Shown: positions 1 to 8,668, counted from the first letter of the stretch. The stretch is DNA of 64,000 bases from Capsulimonas corticalis (GCF_003574315.2 NZ_AP025739.1:2170001-2234000), one strand, 5' to 3'. Translations and numbers: made by a program. Notes: generated by a model from the letters alone, not told the origin.

Positions 1-1
1 T

Positions 2-43
2 GGGCGGGCTTACTTTCACGAGGAACAGGAGGCGGCCCAATGA
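2..43 (+). CDS. C-terminal end of an upstream gene, probably a sigma factor (partial)
   Basis: An open frame enters from the left edge and stops at the TGA at 41-43, reading GRAYFHEEQEAAQ. It shares ATGA with the next start codon (4-base overlap), the usual arrangement for coupled genes. The next gene looks like an anti-sigma-type membrane protein, and an Arg-Gly-Arg tail would suit the end of an ECF sigma factor. Only 13 residues are visible, so the identity is inferred from context. Confidence 0.35.
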   Translation, partial: GRAYFHEEQEAAQ

Positions 44-1731
44 CCACCCCGCAAGAACAGCGCTTGCAGTCATTTCTGTCCGATGCGTTCCCGGCGGCTC
101 CGGCGCCCGATGCGCTGAAAGCGCGAGTCGCGGCGCTGGCCGCGCAACGCGAGCGCCGCGACTCCCGAGATTCTTCTCGAGCCCGGCGCCTGAGACTTGG
201 CTTCGCCGGCGCCGCGTTCTGCGCCGCCGTGGCGGCCATTGTGTCGATCCAGCCCCAATGGAGCGCCGCGCAGGCGCTGCGGCGCATGGACGCCGCTATG
301 GCCGGAGCGCGCAGCTGTCAGTCGACGTTCTGGATCAGCCGTCCCGACGGGACGCCCTACGATAAAGGCCGCACATGGAGCCAGGATGGAAAGTGGAGAA
401 ACGAAAGCCTTCTGCGAACGCCAGAAATAGAGATCTACGCCAATGGCCGCGTTTGGCGATATCATCGCTCCGAGAATATCGTACGCGTTCGGAAGGCGGA
501 CGGCCCGGCGGAGCATAACGCCAGTGGTTTCACGATCCAATCCATGACGCATGATTACGCGCTGATGGGCCTTCATGAGACGATCCGCCTGGGCTCGAAA
601 TCCACGGTCGCGGGCCGGCCTGTGCACACTGTATTTCTCGAAACGGACCGCGCCGATCAGCCTGAGCGACAGGAATTCCTGGTGGACACCGCCACCGATC
701 TGCCGGTTTCCGAGTGCCTTTATGTGAAGCAAAACGAGAAATGGATCCTTTGCGGCGCGGGGACAATGGTGTATAACCAGACCCTCCCCGCGTCCCTCTT
801 CACCCCTGTATTCCCGACGGGGACTCGCGTTCTCGACGTGGACCAAAGCCGTGAAGAGTTGAGACGGCGCCTGGCGAAGGGAATCGAGACCAAAACCGTG
901 GCCGACCGGAAGATCGTCATTCGCGACCTCCAGGTCAACAAGAACGGGGATGTCTTTCTGCTCTACAGCGCCGGCAAACACCCCGGCGATCTGTTTCAAT
1001 GCCACAACCGTTACGCGGGCCGCGATTGGAAGATAGCGCTGACGGACGATCGGGGAGTGCGTTACTTGCCGCAGGGGTATCTGGGGCCGCTGGACGATCC
1101 GAATGCGGAACATCGGGAGATGTTCGTGTATGACGCAGAGCGACTGGAGGGGGATTGGTGGATCCCGGAGACGCCGCAAGCGCCCTGGAAGCCGCGCCGA
1201 TTCACCCTGACCTTCCATGTCAATTCCGTCAACCTGCACGGCGGCGAAAATAGTCCGAAGAAAACGGCGGATTACGCCGCGACCACCTCGTTCACGCTCG
1301 CGGCGGCGCGGCCTGAGGTCCAGGGCCTCCCGGAATATTTCACGGATCTTTCGCTGAACGACATCTCCGTGGATAGCGCGGAGTCCCAGGCGCGGCTGCG
1401 GAACGCCTGGGATCGCGCTTATACTGAGGCGGACGACGCCGAGCATCGCGCGCACGACTATCCCAGAGCGCTGGCGAAGTATCAGCAGGCAATCGTGCTG
1501 CAAGCGCAATTGGAGCGCTCCGAAGGCCGCAGTTATGGAACGAACAGTTGGATGTGGCTCGGAGTCTACCGCGTTCAATCCGCAATGCATCATCGCCCCG
1601 AAGCGCTCGCCGCCCTGCGCCACGCCGAAGAAGAGGCGTTGCGCGGGGCGGAAGCGATGAACTCCGATCCCGCTAAAGACTATCAAGTGAAGCGGGTGCG
1701 GGCGCTGATGAAGCAGGAGGGGATTGCGTAA
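40..1731 (+). CDS. Membrane-anchored anti-sigma-like protein with large extracytoplasmic region
   Basis: This 563-residue protein has a charged cytoplasmic N-terminus (about 1-48), one hydrophobic segment at about 50-68, and a long region that would lie outside the membrane. Just after the membrane segment it reads ALRRMDAAMAGARSCQSTF, which resembles the start of LolA/outer-membrane-lipoprotein-sorting-like domains that follow the anchor in some anti-sigma proteins. The last 100 residues contain a TPR-like helical stretch (DYPRALAKYQQAIVLQAQLE). The start is set by AGGAGG at 27-32, seven bases ahead of ATG. The 4-base overlap with the upstream frame suggests an operon. It may sense an envelope signal and hold the upstream sigma factor, but no diagnostic zinc-binding anti-sigma motif is visible, so the function is inferred. 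Confidence 0.6.
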   Translation: MTTPQEQRLQSFLSDAFPAAPAPDALKARVAALAAQRERRDSRDSSRARRLRLGFAGAAFCAAVAAIVSIQPQWSAAQALRRMDAAMAGARSCQSTFWISRPDGTPYDKGRTWSQDGKWRNESLLRTPEIEIYANGRVWRYHRSENIVRVRKADGPAEHNASGFTIQSMTHDYALMGLHETIRLGSKSTVAGRPVHTVFLETDRADQPERQEFLVDTATDLPVSECLYVKQNEKWILCGAGTMVYNQTLPASLFTPVFPTGTRVLDVDQSREELRRRLAKGIETKTVADRKIVIRDLQVNKNGDVFLLYSAGKHPGDLFQCHNRYAGRDWKIALTDDRGVRYLPQGYLGPLDDPNAEHREMFVYDAERLEGDWWIPETPQAPWKPRRFTLTFHVNSVNLHGGENSPKKTADYAATTSFTLAAARPEVQGLPEYFTDLSLNDISVDSAESQARLRNAWDRAYTEADDAEHRAHDYPRALAKYQQAIVLQAQLERSEGRSYGTNSWMWLGVYRVQSAMHHRPEALAALRHAEEEALRGAEAMNSDPAKDYQVKRVRALMKQEGIA

Positions 1732-1745
1732 ATCGAGAGAACGAA

Positions 1746-1769
1746 GGCGCGGGCTGTGAAGCCCGCGCC
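1746..1769 (+). terminator. Hairpin after the anti-sigma-like gene
   Basis: A perfect 9-bp GC-rich stem (GGCGCGGGC / GCCCGCGCC) with a 6-base loop lies 15 bases past the stop codon. No T-run follows, so it may be a weak terminator, an mRNA-stabilising hairpin, or part of the repeat cluster that begins just downstream. Confidence 0.4.
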
Positions 1770-1827
1770 GAATGTGTATTCAAGCCCGGATTACAAATCC
1801 ACGTTTTTCACGTGCGATTTCAAGATT

Positions 1828-1889
1828 TCCCGGTTATGAAACCCGGGCCTGGGAGCGGCAAGAGCCGCTAACCGTCCGTGCCGGACGGA
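1828..1889. repeat. Left 62-bp inverted repeat of the RAYT unit
   Basis: Exact reverse complement of 2354-2415 over all 62 bases. The transposase reading frame runs into this repeat and stops inside it at 1868-1870, so the last few codons are repeat-derived. Confidence 0.9.
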
Positions 1890-2326
1890 GGAGAAGATGT
1901 GGACGGTGGGGTGGTGATTTCTACGGAGGGCCAGAGTGTCTTTTGTTCGTGGTGCTGCTTTTGGTTTTTGATGTAATTGATGACTTTATCGCACTGTGTT
2001 TGGCTGAAGCTGAAGGCTCCGTAGCCTTCTTGCCAGCCAAAGAACTCGCCCTCATAAAGCTGATCCCTGGCGAATGCGGACGATACGCCTTTCACTTGCT
2101 GCATGAGCTTCGCCATACTCAGCGGCGTAGGCAGTGTTACGGCCAAATGGACGTGATCGGGCATTCCGCCTGTCGCCAGCACATTGCAGCCAAGGCGTAT
2201 GCTTTCCGCTTCAATGCATCGGAACAGCGCATCCTCTTTGTCCGGGGTAATCAGTGGATAACGCAAATACGTGCCCCAAACCAAATGTAGATAGACATGT
2301 ATCGAATTGCGCGGCTCCTGCGGCAT
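1868..2326 (-). CDS. REP-associated tyrosine transposase (Y1/HUH family)
   Basis: A 152-residue single-domain transposase of the IS200/IS605 Y1 superfamily. The HUH metal-binding motif is HVH at about 58-60 (MPDHVHLAV), and the probable nucleophile is Tyr118 in VINYIKNQKQHH. The family cleaves and rejoins single-stranded DNA at hairpins through a 5'-phosphotyrosine. The start was set at the ATG at 2326 because the N-terminus is then MPQEPRNSIHVYLHLVW, where such proteins usually begin; the frame upstream is open only because it reads into the inverted repeat. Key residues are intact, so it may be active on REP sequences elsewhere in this genome. Confidence 0.85.
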   Translation of the reverse strand: MPQEPRNSIHVYLHLVWGTYLRYPLITPDKEDALFRCIEAESIRLGCNVLATGGMPDHVHLAVTLPTPLSMAKLMQQVKGVSSAFARDQLYEGEFFGWQEGYGAFSFSQTQCDKVINYIKNQKQHHEQKTLWPSVEITTPPSTSSPPSGTDG

Positions 2327-2353
2327 AGTCCCGTCTCCGTGAAAATTCTTTCT

Positions 2354-2415
2354 TCCGTCCGGCACGGACGGTTAGCGGCTCTTGCCGCTCCCAGGCCCGG
2401 GTTTCATAACCGGGA
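2354..2415. repeat. Right 62-bp inverted repeat of the RAYT unit
   Basis: Perfect reverse complement of the left arm at 1828-1889. It holds the same three hairpins and lies just upstream of the transposase start, so it may also influence that gene's transcription or translation. Confidence 0.9.
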
Positions 2416-2452
2416 GATCATGTTATGCACAGTTATTCGCCGCGCGTCCCGC

Positions 2453-3310
2453 TCACGCCGCGACCGTGAACAGCGGCGTTTCGGATTGCGCCATCTTTTG
2501 CACGTCGGCGCGTTCGTCATCCGTCAACGGGGTGAAGGCGTCGGCGATGTCGAGGGCCATTCGGAAGAGGCGGATGTCGCCGGGCGGGATGGCGGCGGTG
2601 ATGGGCAGGGAGAGGCAGTAGCGCAGGGCTTTGGCGGCTTCGGTGCGGTCGGCGAGGGGTTCGTACCAGGGTTTGGGGTATTCGCTGCGATTGGGATCGC
2701 CGTCGCGCCAGGGGCCGCGCGCCATGCCTTTGAGCGCGAGGCGGGCGACGCCTCGGCGCTGGGCTTCTTCGAGCACCTGGGGGCCGAAACCGGCCTTCTC
2801 AAAGGTGACAAAGTTGAAGGGGAACAGAATACTGTCGAAGTCGAATTGGCCCATCAGGGACAGCGCCGCTTCGACGCTGTGGGCGCTGAAGCCGAGGCGG
2901 CGGACTTTGCCCTCCTCGCGCGCCTTGACGAACGTCTCCATCGCGCCGCCGGGAGCGAACACCTGCTGGACATCTTCGGCCGATGTCATGGCGTGCAGCT
3001 GATACAGATCGAAGTGATCGGTCTGGAGCTTGCGCAGCGACTCTTCCAGTTCCTCGCGCGCGCCGGCGGCGTCCCGCTTGCCGGTCTTGCAGGCGAGGAA
3101 GACATCGTCGCGGTACGGCGCCAGCGCCGGCCCGAGCATCTCCTCGGCGTTGCCGTAGGAAGGCGCGATATCGAAGTAGTTGACGCCGCGATCGATCGCT
3201 TCGCCGACGTATCTCGCCGCCTCATCGGTTGTGACATCCGTCACGATGATGGCTCCGAAGCCCAGAATGCTGAGGTTCCAGCCGGTCTGTCCAAACGGTC
3301 GTCGTTCCAT
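2453..3310 (-). CDS. Aldo/keto reductase
   Basis: A 285-residue NADPH-dependent aldo/keto reductase, a cytoplasmic TIM-barrel enzyme reducing aldehydes or ketones. The catalytic tetrad is visible: Asp47 and Tyr52 in FDIAPSYGNAEE, Lys75 in FLACKTGKRD, and His106 in LYQLHAM. The N-terminus MERRPFGQTGWNLSILGFG is the standard first strand of the barrel, and the length is slightly below the typical 300-330. A GAGGAG-type ribosome site precedes the ATG. The substrate cannot be told from sequence. It stands alone, divergent from larE across a 116-base gap. Confidence 0.9.
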   Translation of the reverse strand: MERRPFGQTGWNLSILGFGAIIVTDVTTDEAARYVGEAIDRGVNYFDIAPSYGNAEEMLGPALAPYRDDVFLACKTGKRDAAGAREELEESLRKLQTDHFDLYQLHAMTSAEDVQQVFAPGGAMETFVKAREEGKVRRLGFSAHSVEAALSLMGQFDFDSILFPFNFVTFEKAGFGPQVLEEAQRRGVARLALKGMARGPWRDGDPNRSEYPKPWYEPLADRTEAAKALRYCLSLPITAAIPPGDIRLFRMALDIADAFTPLTDDERADVQKMAQSETPLFTVAA

Positions 3311-3426
3311 AGTGCTCTCCTCGCCGATCTATCGGCTGTGGTCGATGCCCTATTGTACCCAGATGTTTTTCACAGTGCGAGTGCGGGTAAACTATCGACG
3401 CAAAGCGTTCCGAAGGGCCCACGAAA

Positions 3427-4332
3427 TTGCCGACACTTACCCGTTTTTTACCAGTCAATCAGGAGCCCGGCTCCGCCGCGATTCCCATCGAACAAAAGTA
3501 TGACGCCCTGCGCGCGCTGCTGCGCGGGCTTGGCTCGGTCGTGGTCGGCTTTAGCGGCGGCGCGGACAGCGCGCTGCTCATGAAGGCGGCGTACGACGAG
3601 CTGGGCGAAAAGGCGCTGGCGGTGATCGCGCTCTCCGAATCCTACGCGCGGCGCGAGCGCGATGAGGCGCTGGCGCTCGCGGCGCAGATCGGCGTCCCCG
3701 TGCTGACGGTGGAGGCGCGGGAGCTGGACAACGAAGACTACGCCTCCAACCCGTCCAACCGGTGCTACTTCTGCAAAACCGAGCTCTTTACGCATCTGGC
3801 GAAGGTCGCCAAAGAACACCAAATCCCGTGGATCGCCTACGGCGCGAACCACGACGATCTGGGCGATTATCGGCCCGGACAGCAGGCGGCGAGTGAGTTT
3901 GGCGTCCGCGCTCCGCTGCTGGAAGTGGGGCTGACCAAGGCGGAAATCCGGCATATCTCCAAACAACTGGGGCTTTCGACCTGGGATAAGCCCGCGATGG
4001 CCTGCCTGTCCTCGCGATTTCCCTATGGCGTGCGTATTACCGCTGAGCTGCTCGCGCGTTTAGATGCGGCCGAGGACTATCTGCGCCACGATCTGGGCTT
4101 CCGGCAGATCCGGGTTCGGCACCATGACACGATCGCCCGTCTGGAAGTGGATGTCGCCGAGATGCATCGCCTGCTGGACCCCCTCTTGCGCGAAGAGATC
4201 AGCGAGCGTCTCAAGTCGCTCGGTTACACGTATGTGGCGGTGGAACTGGGCGGGTACAAGAGCGGCAGCTTGAACGCAACGCTGAAGACGGCGGCGCTCT
4301 CGGCGCCAAACGGAGCGGCGAATGGACACTGA
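3427..4332 (+). CDS. larE: LarE, ATP-dependent sacrificial sulfur transferase for the nickel-pincer cofactor
   Basis: LarE activates the carboxylates of pyridinium-3,5-biscarboxylic acid mononucleotide by adenylation and inserts sulfur, in the pathway to the NPN cofactor of lactate racemase and relatives. The PP-loop SGGADS lies at 43-48 in the longest frame. The MACLSSRFPYG motif carries Cys193, at the place of the sacrificial cysteine in single-cysteine LarE proteins, and a CYFC pair is at 113-116. No ATG exists before the PP-loop. The longest frame opens with TTG at 3427, but homology-like sequence starts near residue 19 (IPIEQKYDALRALL), so the true start may be a rare codon near 3480. 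The gene overlaps larB by 11 bases. Confidence 0.9.
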   Translation: MPTLTRFLPVNQEPGSAAIPIEQKYDALRALLRGLGSVVVGFSGGADSALLMKAAYDELGEKALAVIALSESYARRERDEALALAAQIGVPVLTVEARELDNEDYASNPSNRCYFCKTELFTHLAKVAKEHQIPWIAYGANHDDLGDYRPGQQAASEFGVRAPLLEVGLTKAEIRHISKQLGLSTWDKPAMACLSSRFPYGVRITAELLARLDAAEDYLRHDLGFRQIRVRHHDTIARLEVDVAEMHRLLDPLLREEISERLKSLGYTYVAVELGGYKSGSLNATLKTAALSAPNGAANGH

Positions 4333-5074
4333 ACGCCTCGCCGAGATGCTCCGGCAAGTGCAGGGCGGCGATCTGAGCATTGAAGCCGCGCTCAGCGCGC
4401 TGCAATCCCTGCCCTACGAATCCGTGGGCGACTTCGCCCGGCTCGACCACCACCGCGCCATTCGGACGGGGATGTCCGAAGTCATCTATTGCCCCGGAAA
4501 AAGCGTGGATCAAACGGCCCAGATCGCCCTGCGTCTGTACGAGCGCACCGGGCGCGTCCTCGCCACCCGCGCGGCTCCCGAGCAGTTCGACGCCGTACGC
4601 GCGCTGATTCCCAGCGCCGTTTTCCATACGCTGGCGCGTTTGATCAGCGTGGGGGAATTCCCGGCGCCAAAGAACCCGGACCGTTACGTCGCCGTCCTGA
4701 CGGCGGGAACGGCGGATACTCCCGTTGGGGAAGAAGCGGCGCTCACATTGGAGTGGCAGGGAACGCGCGTCGAGCGGCTGTACGATGTGGGAGTGGCGGG
4801 GCTGCATCGCTTATTGGATCAACTGCCGATCGTCCAGGGCGCGGACGCCCTGGTCGTGGCGGCGGGAATGGAAGGGGCGCTGGTCAGCGTCGTCGCGGGC
4901 CTGGTTTCGCGCCCCGTGGTCGCCGTGCCGACCAGTGTCGGCTACGGCGCGGCGTTCGGCGGAGTGGCCGCCTTGCTGACGATGCTCAACTCCTGCGCCG
5001 GCGGGGTCGCCGTCGTCAATATTGACAACGGCTTCGGCGCCGCCTGTTACGCGCATCGGATCGTGAATGTTTGA
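4322..5074 (+). CDS. larB: LarB, pyridinium-3,5-biscarboxylic acid mononucleotide synthase
   Basis: LarB carboxylates the nicotinic ring of NaAD at C5 and hydrolyses the phosphoanhydride, giving P2CMN, the first committed step of nickel-pincer cofactor synthesis. The protein is 250 residues, the normal family length. The C-terminal half is PurE-like, with VVAAGMEGALVSVVAGL, AVPTSVGYGAAFGG and the ending NSCAGGVAVVNIDNGFGAA typical of LarB. Its ATG lies inside the end of larE (11-base overlap), so translation is coupled. larC is 6 kb away on the other strand, and no LarA-type racemase is present in this window. Confidence 0.93.
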   Translation: MDTERLAEMLRQVQGGDLSIEAALSALQSLPYESVGDFARLDHHRAIRTGMSEVIYCPGKSVDQTAQIALRLYERTGRVLATRAAPEQFDAVRALIPSAVFHTLARLISVGEFPAPKNPDRYVAVLTAGTADTPVGEEAALTLEWQGTRVERLYDVGVAGLHRLLDQLPIVQGADALVVAAGMEGALVSVVAGLVSRPVVAVPTSVGYGAAFGGVAALLTMLNSCAGGVAVVNIDNGFGAACYAHRIVNV

Positions 5075-5095
5075 CGAGCGGTCCTGGCGTGTTTT

Positions 5096-6220
5096 CTAGT
5101 AGTGGAAGTTCCCAGGGCCATATTGAAGCAGATTATATGCGCCGGCGCTCCACTCCCACTCGCGGTTGCTGAATATCCCCAGGCCGCCGCTGATGGTGGC
5201 TCCGTCCCCCATTACCCAGTTTCCGCCGCCGCCGCTGATTGCGGAAACATGACCGTCACTATAATTACCGTCGCCGCCCGCAACAGTCGCGGATTCTCCT
5301 GCGGCGTAGTTTTGCTCCCCTCCGCTCACTGAAGATTGGACGCCGGTGGTTAAGTTAAGCCAGCCGCCGCTGATCGATGACATTTTGCCGTCCGCTTCGT
5401 TCTGGTGGCCGCCGCTGACGGATGAGCTGTCGCCCACAGTCTTATTGTAAAGACCGCCGCTGACGGAAGAATTGGCTCCGGCGGAGGTGTTGCCATAACC
5501 GCCGCTCACGGTTGAAAAATCTCCGCTGGTGGTGTTGTACTGGCCCCCCAGAATTGAGGACCAGTGCCCATTGAGGTTGTTGTCCATGCCGCTGACGATG
5601 CCGCCAATGCTGGAGTAGTTCTGGAAGTCGCCGACGATAATATTGTGCGAACCGGTCCGGATGTTTTTATTGGCCGGGCCGTACTCATTGCGCATCTGGT
5701 TGTAGCCGACGATGAGATTTCCCAGTCCATTGACGTTTTGCCCGTTCGTGGTGTAGGGACTATTCGGCAGGCCGTTCGTGGCTCCCAGCCCATTAACGAT
5801 GTGCAGGTTGCCGGTGATCGTCAGATCCTTGAAATTGACCGACATCAAGCCGAGAATCTGCTGCTGCGCCGGCGTCAGTCCAACGCCGGATCCCGCGGCG
5901 CCCGTCGCTCCCTTGGGACCCTGCGGTCCGACCGGACCGATCACTCCTTGCGGACCCTGCGGTCCCGCCGGGCCTTGCGGCCCTGGGGTGGGATGCGTTT
6001 TGATATAATTGAGCGATGTGTTCAGTCCCACGATCGTGGTCTGCTGTGCGGCGACGGTGTTTTGCAGCGTCGTGACGGCGCCTTGCAGCGCCGTCACCTT
6101 CGCCGTAAGGTCGGAGAGAGCGTCGGCGTGGCTCGGGACGCCGGCGGCCAGCAGCAGTGCGGCGGCGGCGCAGAATTTGAGCGTGGCGGTGGAGCGATTG
6201 GTTTTGGGTGTCGCGTTCAT
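5096..6220 (-). CDS. Secreted collagen-like / beta-roll repeat protein, copy 1
   Basis: A 374-residue exported protein. It has a signal peptide (about 1-32), a heptad-like coiled coil (35-72), a Gly-X-Y collagen stretch (80-110, rich in GPQGP), a conserved globular core (120-215, with LTITGNLHIVNGLGATNG), then about nine 15-residue repeats of the form SSVSGGxxNxxxGxx (221-350). Coiled coil plus collagen plus YadA-head-like beta-roll repeats suggests a homotrimeric stalk with a beta-roll head at the cell surface, but no membrane anchor or autotransporter barrel is visible. AAGGA precedes the ATG. It is last in a three-gene tandem family read from 8621 to 5096. The receptor or role is unknown. 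Confidence 0.75.
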   Translation of the reverse strand: MNATPKTNRSTATLKFCAAAALLLAAGVPSHADALSDLTAKVTALQGAVTTLQNTVAAQQTTIVGLNTSLNYIKTHPTPGPQGPAGPQGPQGVIGPVGPQGPKGATGAAGSGVGLTPAQQQILGLMSVNFKDLTITGNLHIVNGLGATNGLPNSPYTTNGQNVNGLGNLIVGYNQMRNEYGPANKNIRTGSHNIIVGDFQNYSSIGGIVSGMDNNLNGHWSSILGGQYNTTSGDFSTVSGGYGNTSAGANSSVSGGLYNKTVGDSSSVSGGHQNEADGKMSSISGGWLNLTTGVQSSVSGGEQNYAAGESATVAGGDGNYSDGHVSAISGGGGNWVMGDGATISGGLGIFSNREWEWSAGAYNLLQYGPGNFHY

Positions 6221-6354
6221 GATATCTTTCCTTAAGCTGTGGTCATTGTTTGCTGAAGGGAGAATATCATTCGAGGGTGAGAGACACGTGAGAAAGCCGT
6301 GATAACTCAGTGATTATTCCGTGACTTCCGGAACGACTGCGCCAGCCGACTCAG

Positions 6355-6398
6355 CAGGCCGCTGCTCTCTCCGATGGCGGTGAGGGAGCAGCGGCCTG
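6355..6398. terminator. Long hairpin between collagen-like copies 1 and 2
   Basis: A 13-bp perfect stem (CAGGCCGCTGCTC at 6355-6367 with its complement at 6386-6398) and an 18-base loop, 40 bases past the end of copy 2. No T-run is seen on either strand, so termination is possible but not shown. Together with the 217-base gap it suggests copy 1 has its own promoter. Confidence 0.4.
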
Positions 6399-6437
6399 TG
6401 GGGTCAAGTTACGCGGGGCGATTCGGTCCGTATTCGT

Positions 6438-7499
6438 TTATGGGTAGTGGATATCTCCAGAGCCGGCGCCGACGGCGCCGTTGTATCCGCCGGCGCTCCA
6501 GCTCCAGTCATAATGGTCGTAAATTCCCATGCCTCCGCTGATGACGGATTTCACTCCGGTTTCGTAGTTGTCTTCCCCGCCGGTGATGACGGAATCGACG
6601 CCGTTGGCCTGATTGAAGTATCCGCCGGTGACGCTGGACGCCTCTCCCGCTGCGTAATTCGCTTCGCCGCCGCTCACGGAGGATTCGACGCCGAACGCTC
6701 GGTTGTTTGCGCCGCCGCCGACGGTGGAGAGATTCGCCCGTGTGTAATTGGCGTGGCCTCCGGCGATTGCGGACCAATCTCCCTGAGCGGTATTGTTAAG
6801 ACCGCCGCCGACGGACGAACTGACTCCGGTGGTGAGATTGCCGGCGCCTCCGCCGATCGAAGAGAAGGGGGCCTTGACGGTGTTATTTTGCCCGCCGGTA
6901 ATCGCCGACCACGGGCTGGCGAGTGTGTTGAACATGCCGTCGACGATTCCGCCGATGCTCGAATAGTTCTGGAAGTCGCCCAGAATGATATTGTGCGAGC
7001 CGGTGCGGATATTCTTGCCGGCGTCGCCATAGTTGTTGCGTGGCTGATTGTATCCGACGATCAAGTTTCCCAGACCATTGACGTTCTGCGCGACCGTACT
7101 GTAGGGGCTATTGGGCAGGCCGTTGGTGGCGCCCAGACCATTGACGATATGCAGGTTGCCGGTCAGGGTCAGGTCTTTCCCATTGACCGTCAGCAGATCG
7201 AAGATCGCCTGCTGGCTGGCCGTCAGGGAGGCGGCGGGGCCGACTGCTCCCGGGGGGCCTTTGGGACCTTGCGGTCCCGCCGGTCCCTGGGGCGCGGGGT
7301 GCGCCCTGATCTCATTCAGCGCCGCCGTGAGCGCTGTAATGGCGGCTTGCTGCGACCTCGTCAAATTTTCCAGCTTGGCGAGTCGGTCCGCCATATCCGG
7401 AGCCGCTGAGGCATATCCCGGCGCGCCTGCCGCCAGCAGTGCGGCGGCGCAAATGGTCATCGCGGCAATCGATCGGCTTTTTGTGAATTTCATCGTCAT
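6438..7499 (-). CDS. Secreted collagen-like / beta-roll repeat protein, copy 2
   Basis: A 353-residue paralogue of its neighbours. It has a signal peptide (about 1-30), a coiled coil (36-66), a shorter collagen stretch (70-89), the conserved LTLTGNLHIVNGLGATNGLPNSPY core, and a run of 15-residue SSVGGGxxN / SSVSGGxxN repeats, ending in a Trp-rich tail (YDWSWSAGGYN). The N-terminal 30 residues differ from copies 1 and 3, so this copy is older or recombined. It starts 38 bases after the end of copy 3 and is probably cotranscribed with it. ATG codons at 7499 and 7493 are both possible starts. Confidence 0.72.
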   Translation of the reverse strand: MTMKFTKSRSIAAMTICAAALLAAGAPGYASAAPDMADRLAKLENLTRSQQAAITALTAALNEIRAHPAPQGPAGPQGPKGPPGAVGPAASLTASQQAIFDLLTVNGKDLTLTGNLHIVNGLGATNGLPNSPYSTVAQNVNGLGNLIVGYNQPRNNYGDAGKNIRTGSHNIILGDFQNYSSIGGIVDGMFNTLASPWSAITGGQNNTVKAPFSSIGGGAGNLTTGVSSSVGGGLNNTAQGDWSAIAGGHANYTRANLSTVGGGANNRAFGVESSVSGGEANYAAGEASSVTGGYFNQANGVDSVITGGEDNYETGVKSVISGGMGIYDHYDWSWSAGGYNGAVGAGSGDIHYP

Positions 7500-7538
7500 T
7501 TTCCCCGTGAGTTATGGAGCGACATTGGATGCCGGCGC

Positions 7539-8621
7539 TCAATAAGATTGGAACTCCCCGAGGTTGCGGAGACCTTCAAAGTCTCCGCCGGCGCTCCAGT
7601 GCTTGGTTTGGGTGTTGTAAATTCCGGCGCCGCCGCTGATCACGGAGTAATCCCCGTCTTCATAGTTGTTGTATCCTCCGCTCACCGTGGATCTCTGAGC
7701 AGAGGTTTGATTGGCGTAACCGCCGCTAATGCTGGAGGACTCGCCCACCGTGAAGTTTTGTTCTCCGCCGCTGATGGTTGAGTGGACGCCGCACGCGTAG
7801 TTATAGAGACCGCCGCCGACCGAGGATAGCTGTGAGTACGCATTGTTTTTATGCCCGCCGGCCACTGTCGCCCAATCGCCTTTCGATGTGTTGAGCAGGC
7901 CGCCGGCGACGGTTGCGTTGATCCCAAGGGTGGTGTTGGTGTCCCCGCCGCCGATGGATGAAAAGGCTCCCACGGTGTGATTGTTCTGGCCGCCAAGGAT
8001 GGAGGACCAGGGGCCGTCCTGGGTATTGAATATTCCGCTGACGATGCCGCCGAAGCCGGTGTAGTTTTCCATATCGCCGATGATCAGGTTGTGCGAACCG
8101 GTGCGCTTGTTCGCGCTGCCTGCGCCCCCATTGCTCCGCGACAGGTTGTAGCCGATGATCAGATTTCCCAGGCCGTTCGTGGCCGTGATTCCGGTGGAGT
8201 ACGGATTTTTCGGCATCCCGTTAGTCGCTCCCATGCCGTTGATGATGTGCAGGTTGCCGGTCAGCGTCAGATCGCTTCCTGTGATGGAGAGCAGATTGAA
8301 GATCGACTGCTGAGTGGGGGTGAGCGCGGAGTTCGCGCCTTTCGGTCCGACGGGGCCTTGCGGTCCGGCGGGTCCCTGAGGGCCCGGCGTCGGATGAGCC
8401 TTCAGATAATTCACCGCCGCCGTCAGCGTCACAATGGCGCTTGCCTGAGTGTTGATGGTGTTCTGCTGAGTGACGGCGGTGCTTTCCAGCTGAGCGACTC
8501 GGGCGGTGAGGTCCGAGAGCGCGTCGGCGTGGCCTGGCGCGCCGGCGGCCAGCAGCAGTGCGGCGGCGGCGCAGAATTTGAGCGTGGCGGCGGAGCGATT
8601 GGTTTTGGGTGTCGCGTTCAT
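7539..8621 (-). CDS. Secreted collagen-like / beta-roll repeat protein, copy 3
   Basis: A 360-residue paralogue. Its first 32 residues (MNATPKTNRS...) and the DNA around its start match copy 1 almost exactly, which fixes the start at 8621 and rejects a 32-codon extension reading toward the IS end. Order: signal peptide, coiled coil (35-75), collagen stretch (80-97), conserved LTLTGNLHIINGMGATNG core, then 15-residue SSVGGG/STISGGEQN repeats. An IS3 element sits 45 bases upstream of the start codon, splitting it from the leader that copy 1 retains, so expression is probably altered. Confidence 0.73.
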   Translation of the reverse strand: MNATPKTNRSAATLKFCAAAALLLAAGAPGHADALSDLTARVAQLESTAVTQQNTINTQASAIVTLTAAVNYLKAHPTPGPQGPAGPQGPVGPKGANSALTPTQQSIFNLLSITGSDLTLTGNLHIINGMGATNGMPKNPYSTGITATNGLGNLIIGYNLSRSNGGAGSANKRTGSHNLIIGDMENYTGFGGIVSGIFNTQDGPWSSILGGQNNHTVGAFSSIGGGDTNTTLGINATVAGGLLNTSKGDWATVAGGHKNNAYSQLSSVGGGLYNYACGVHSTISGGEQNFTVGESSSISGGYANQTSAQRSTVSGGYNNYEDGDYSVISGGAGIYNTQTKHWSAGGDFEGLRNLGEFQSY

Positions 8622-8668
8622 GATATCTTTCCTTAAGCTGTGATCATTGTTTGCTGAAGGGAGAATAT

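Larger units (their letters stand above)
1828..2415. mobile_element. REP-associated tyrosine transposase unit
   Basis: A 588-bp module with one small Y1 transposase gene between perfect 62-bp inverted repeats at 1828-1889 and 2354-2415. Each repeat folds into three small hairpins in order: CCCGG..CCGGG, GCGGC..GCCGC and CCGTCC..GGACGG. This fits RAYT (TnpA-REP) units, whose single-strand transposase acts on REP hairpins. A related hairpin pair without a transposase lies at 14838-14997. Confidence 0.8.

Noticed and set aside
70-1686. A 538-codon minus-strand frame opposite the anti-sigma-like gene
   Set aside because: No ribosome site or motif; the plus-strand frame has AGGAGG, an overlap with the upstream gene and a membrane segment.
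5100-8600. Regularly spaced short repeats that might suggest a CRISPR array
   Set aside because: The period is 45 bases in frame with protein repeats (15 residues), units are not identical, and no cas genes are present.
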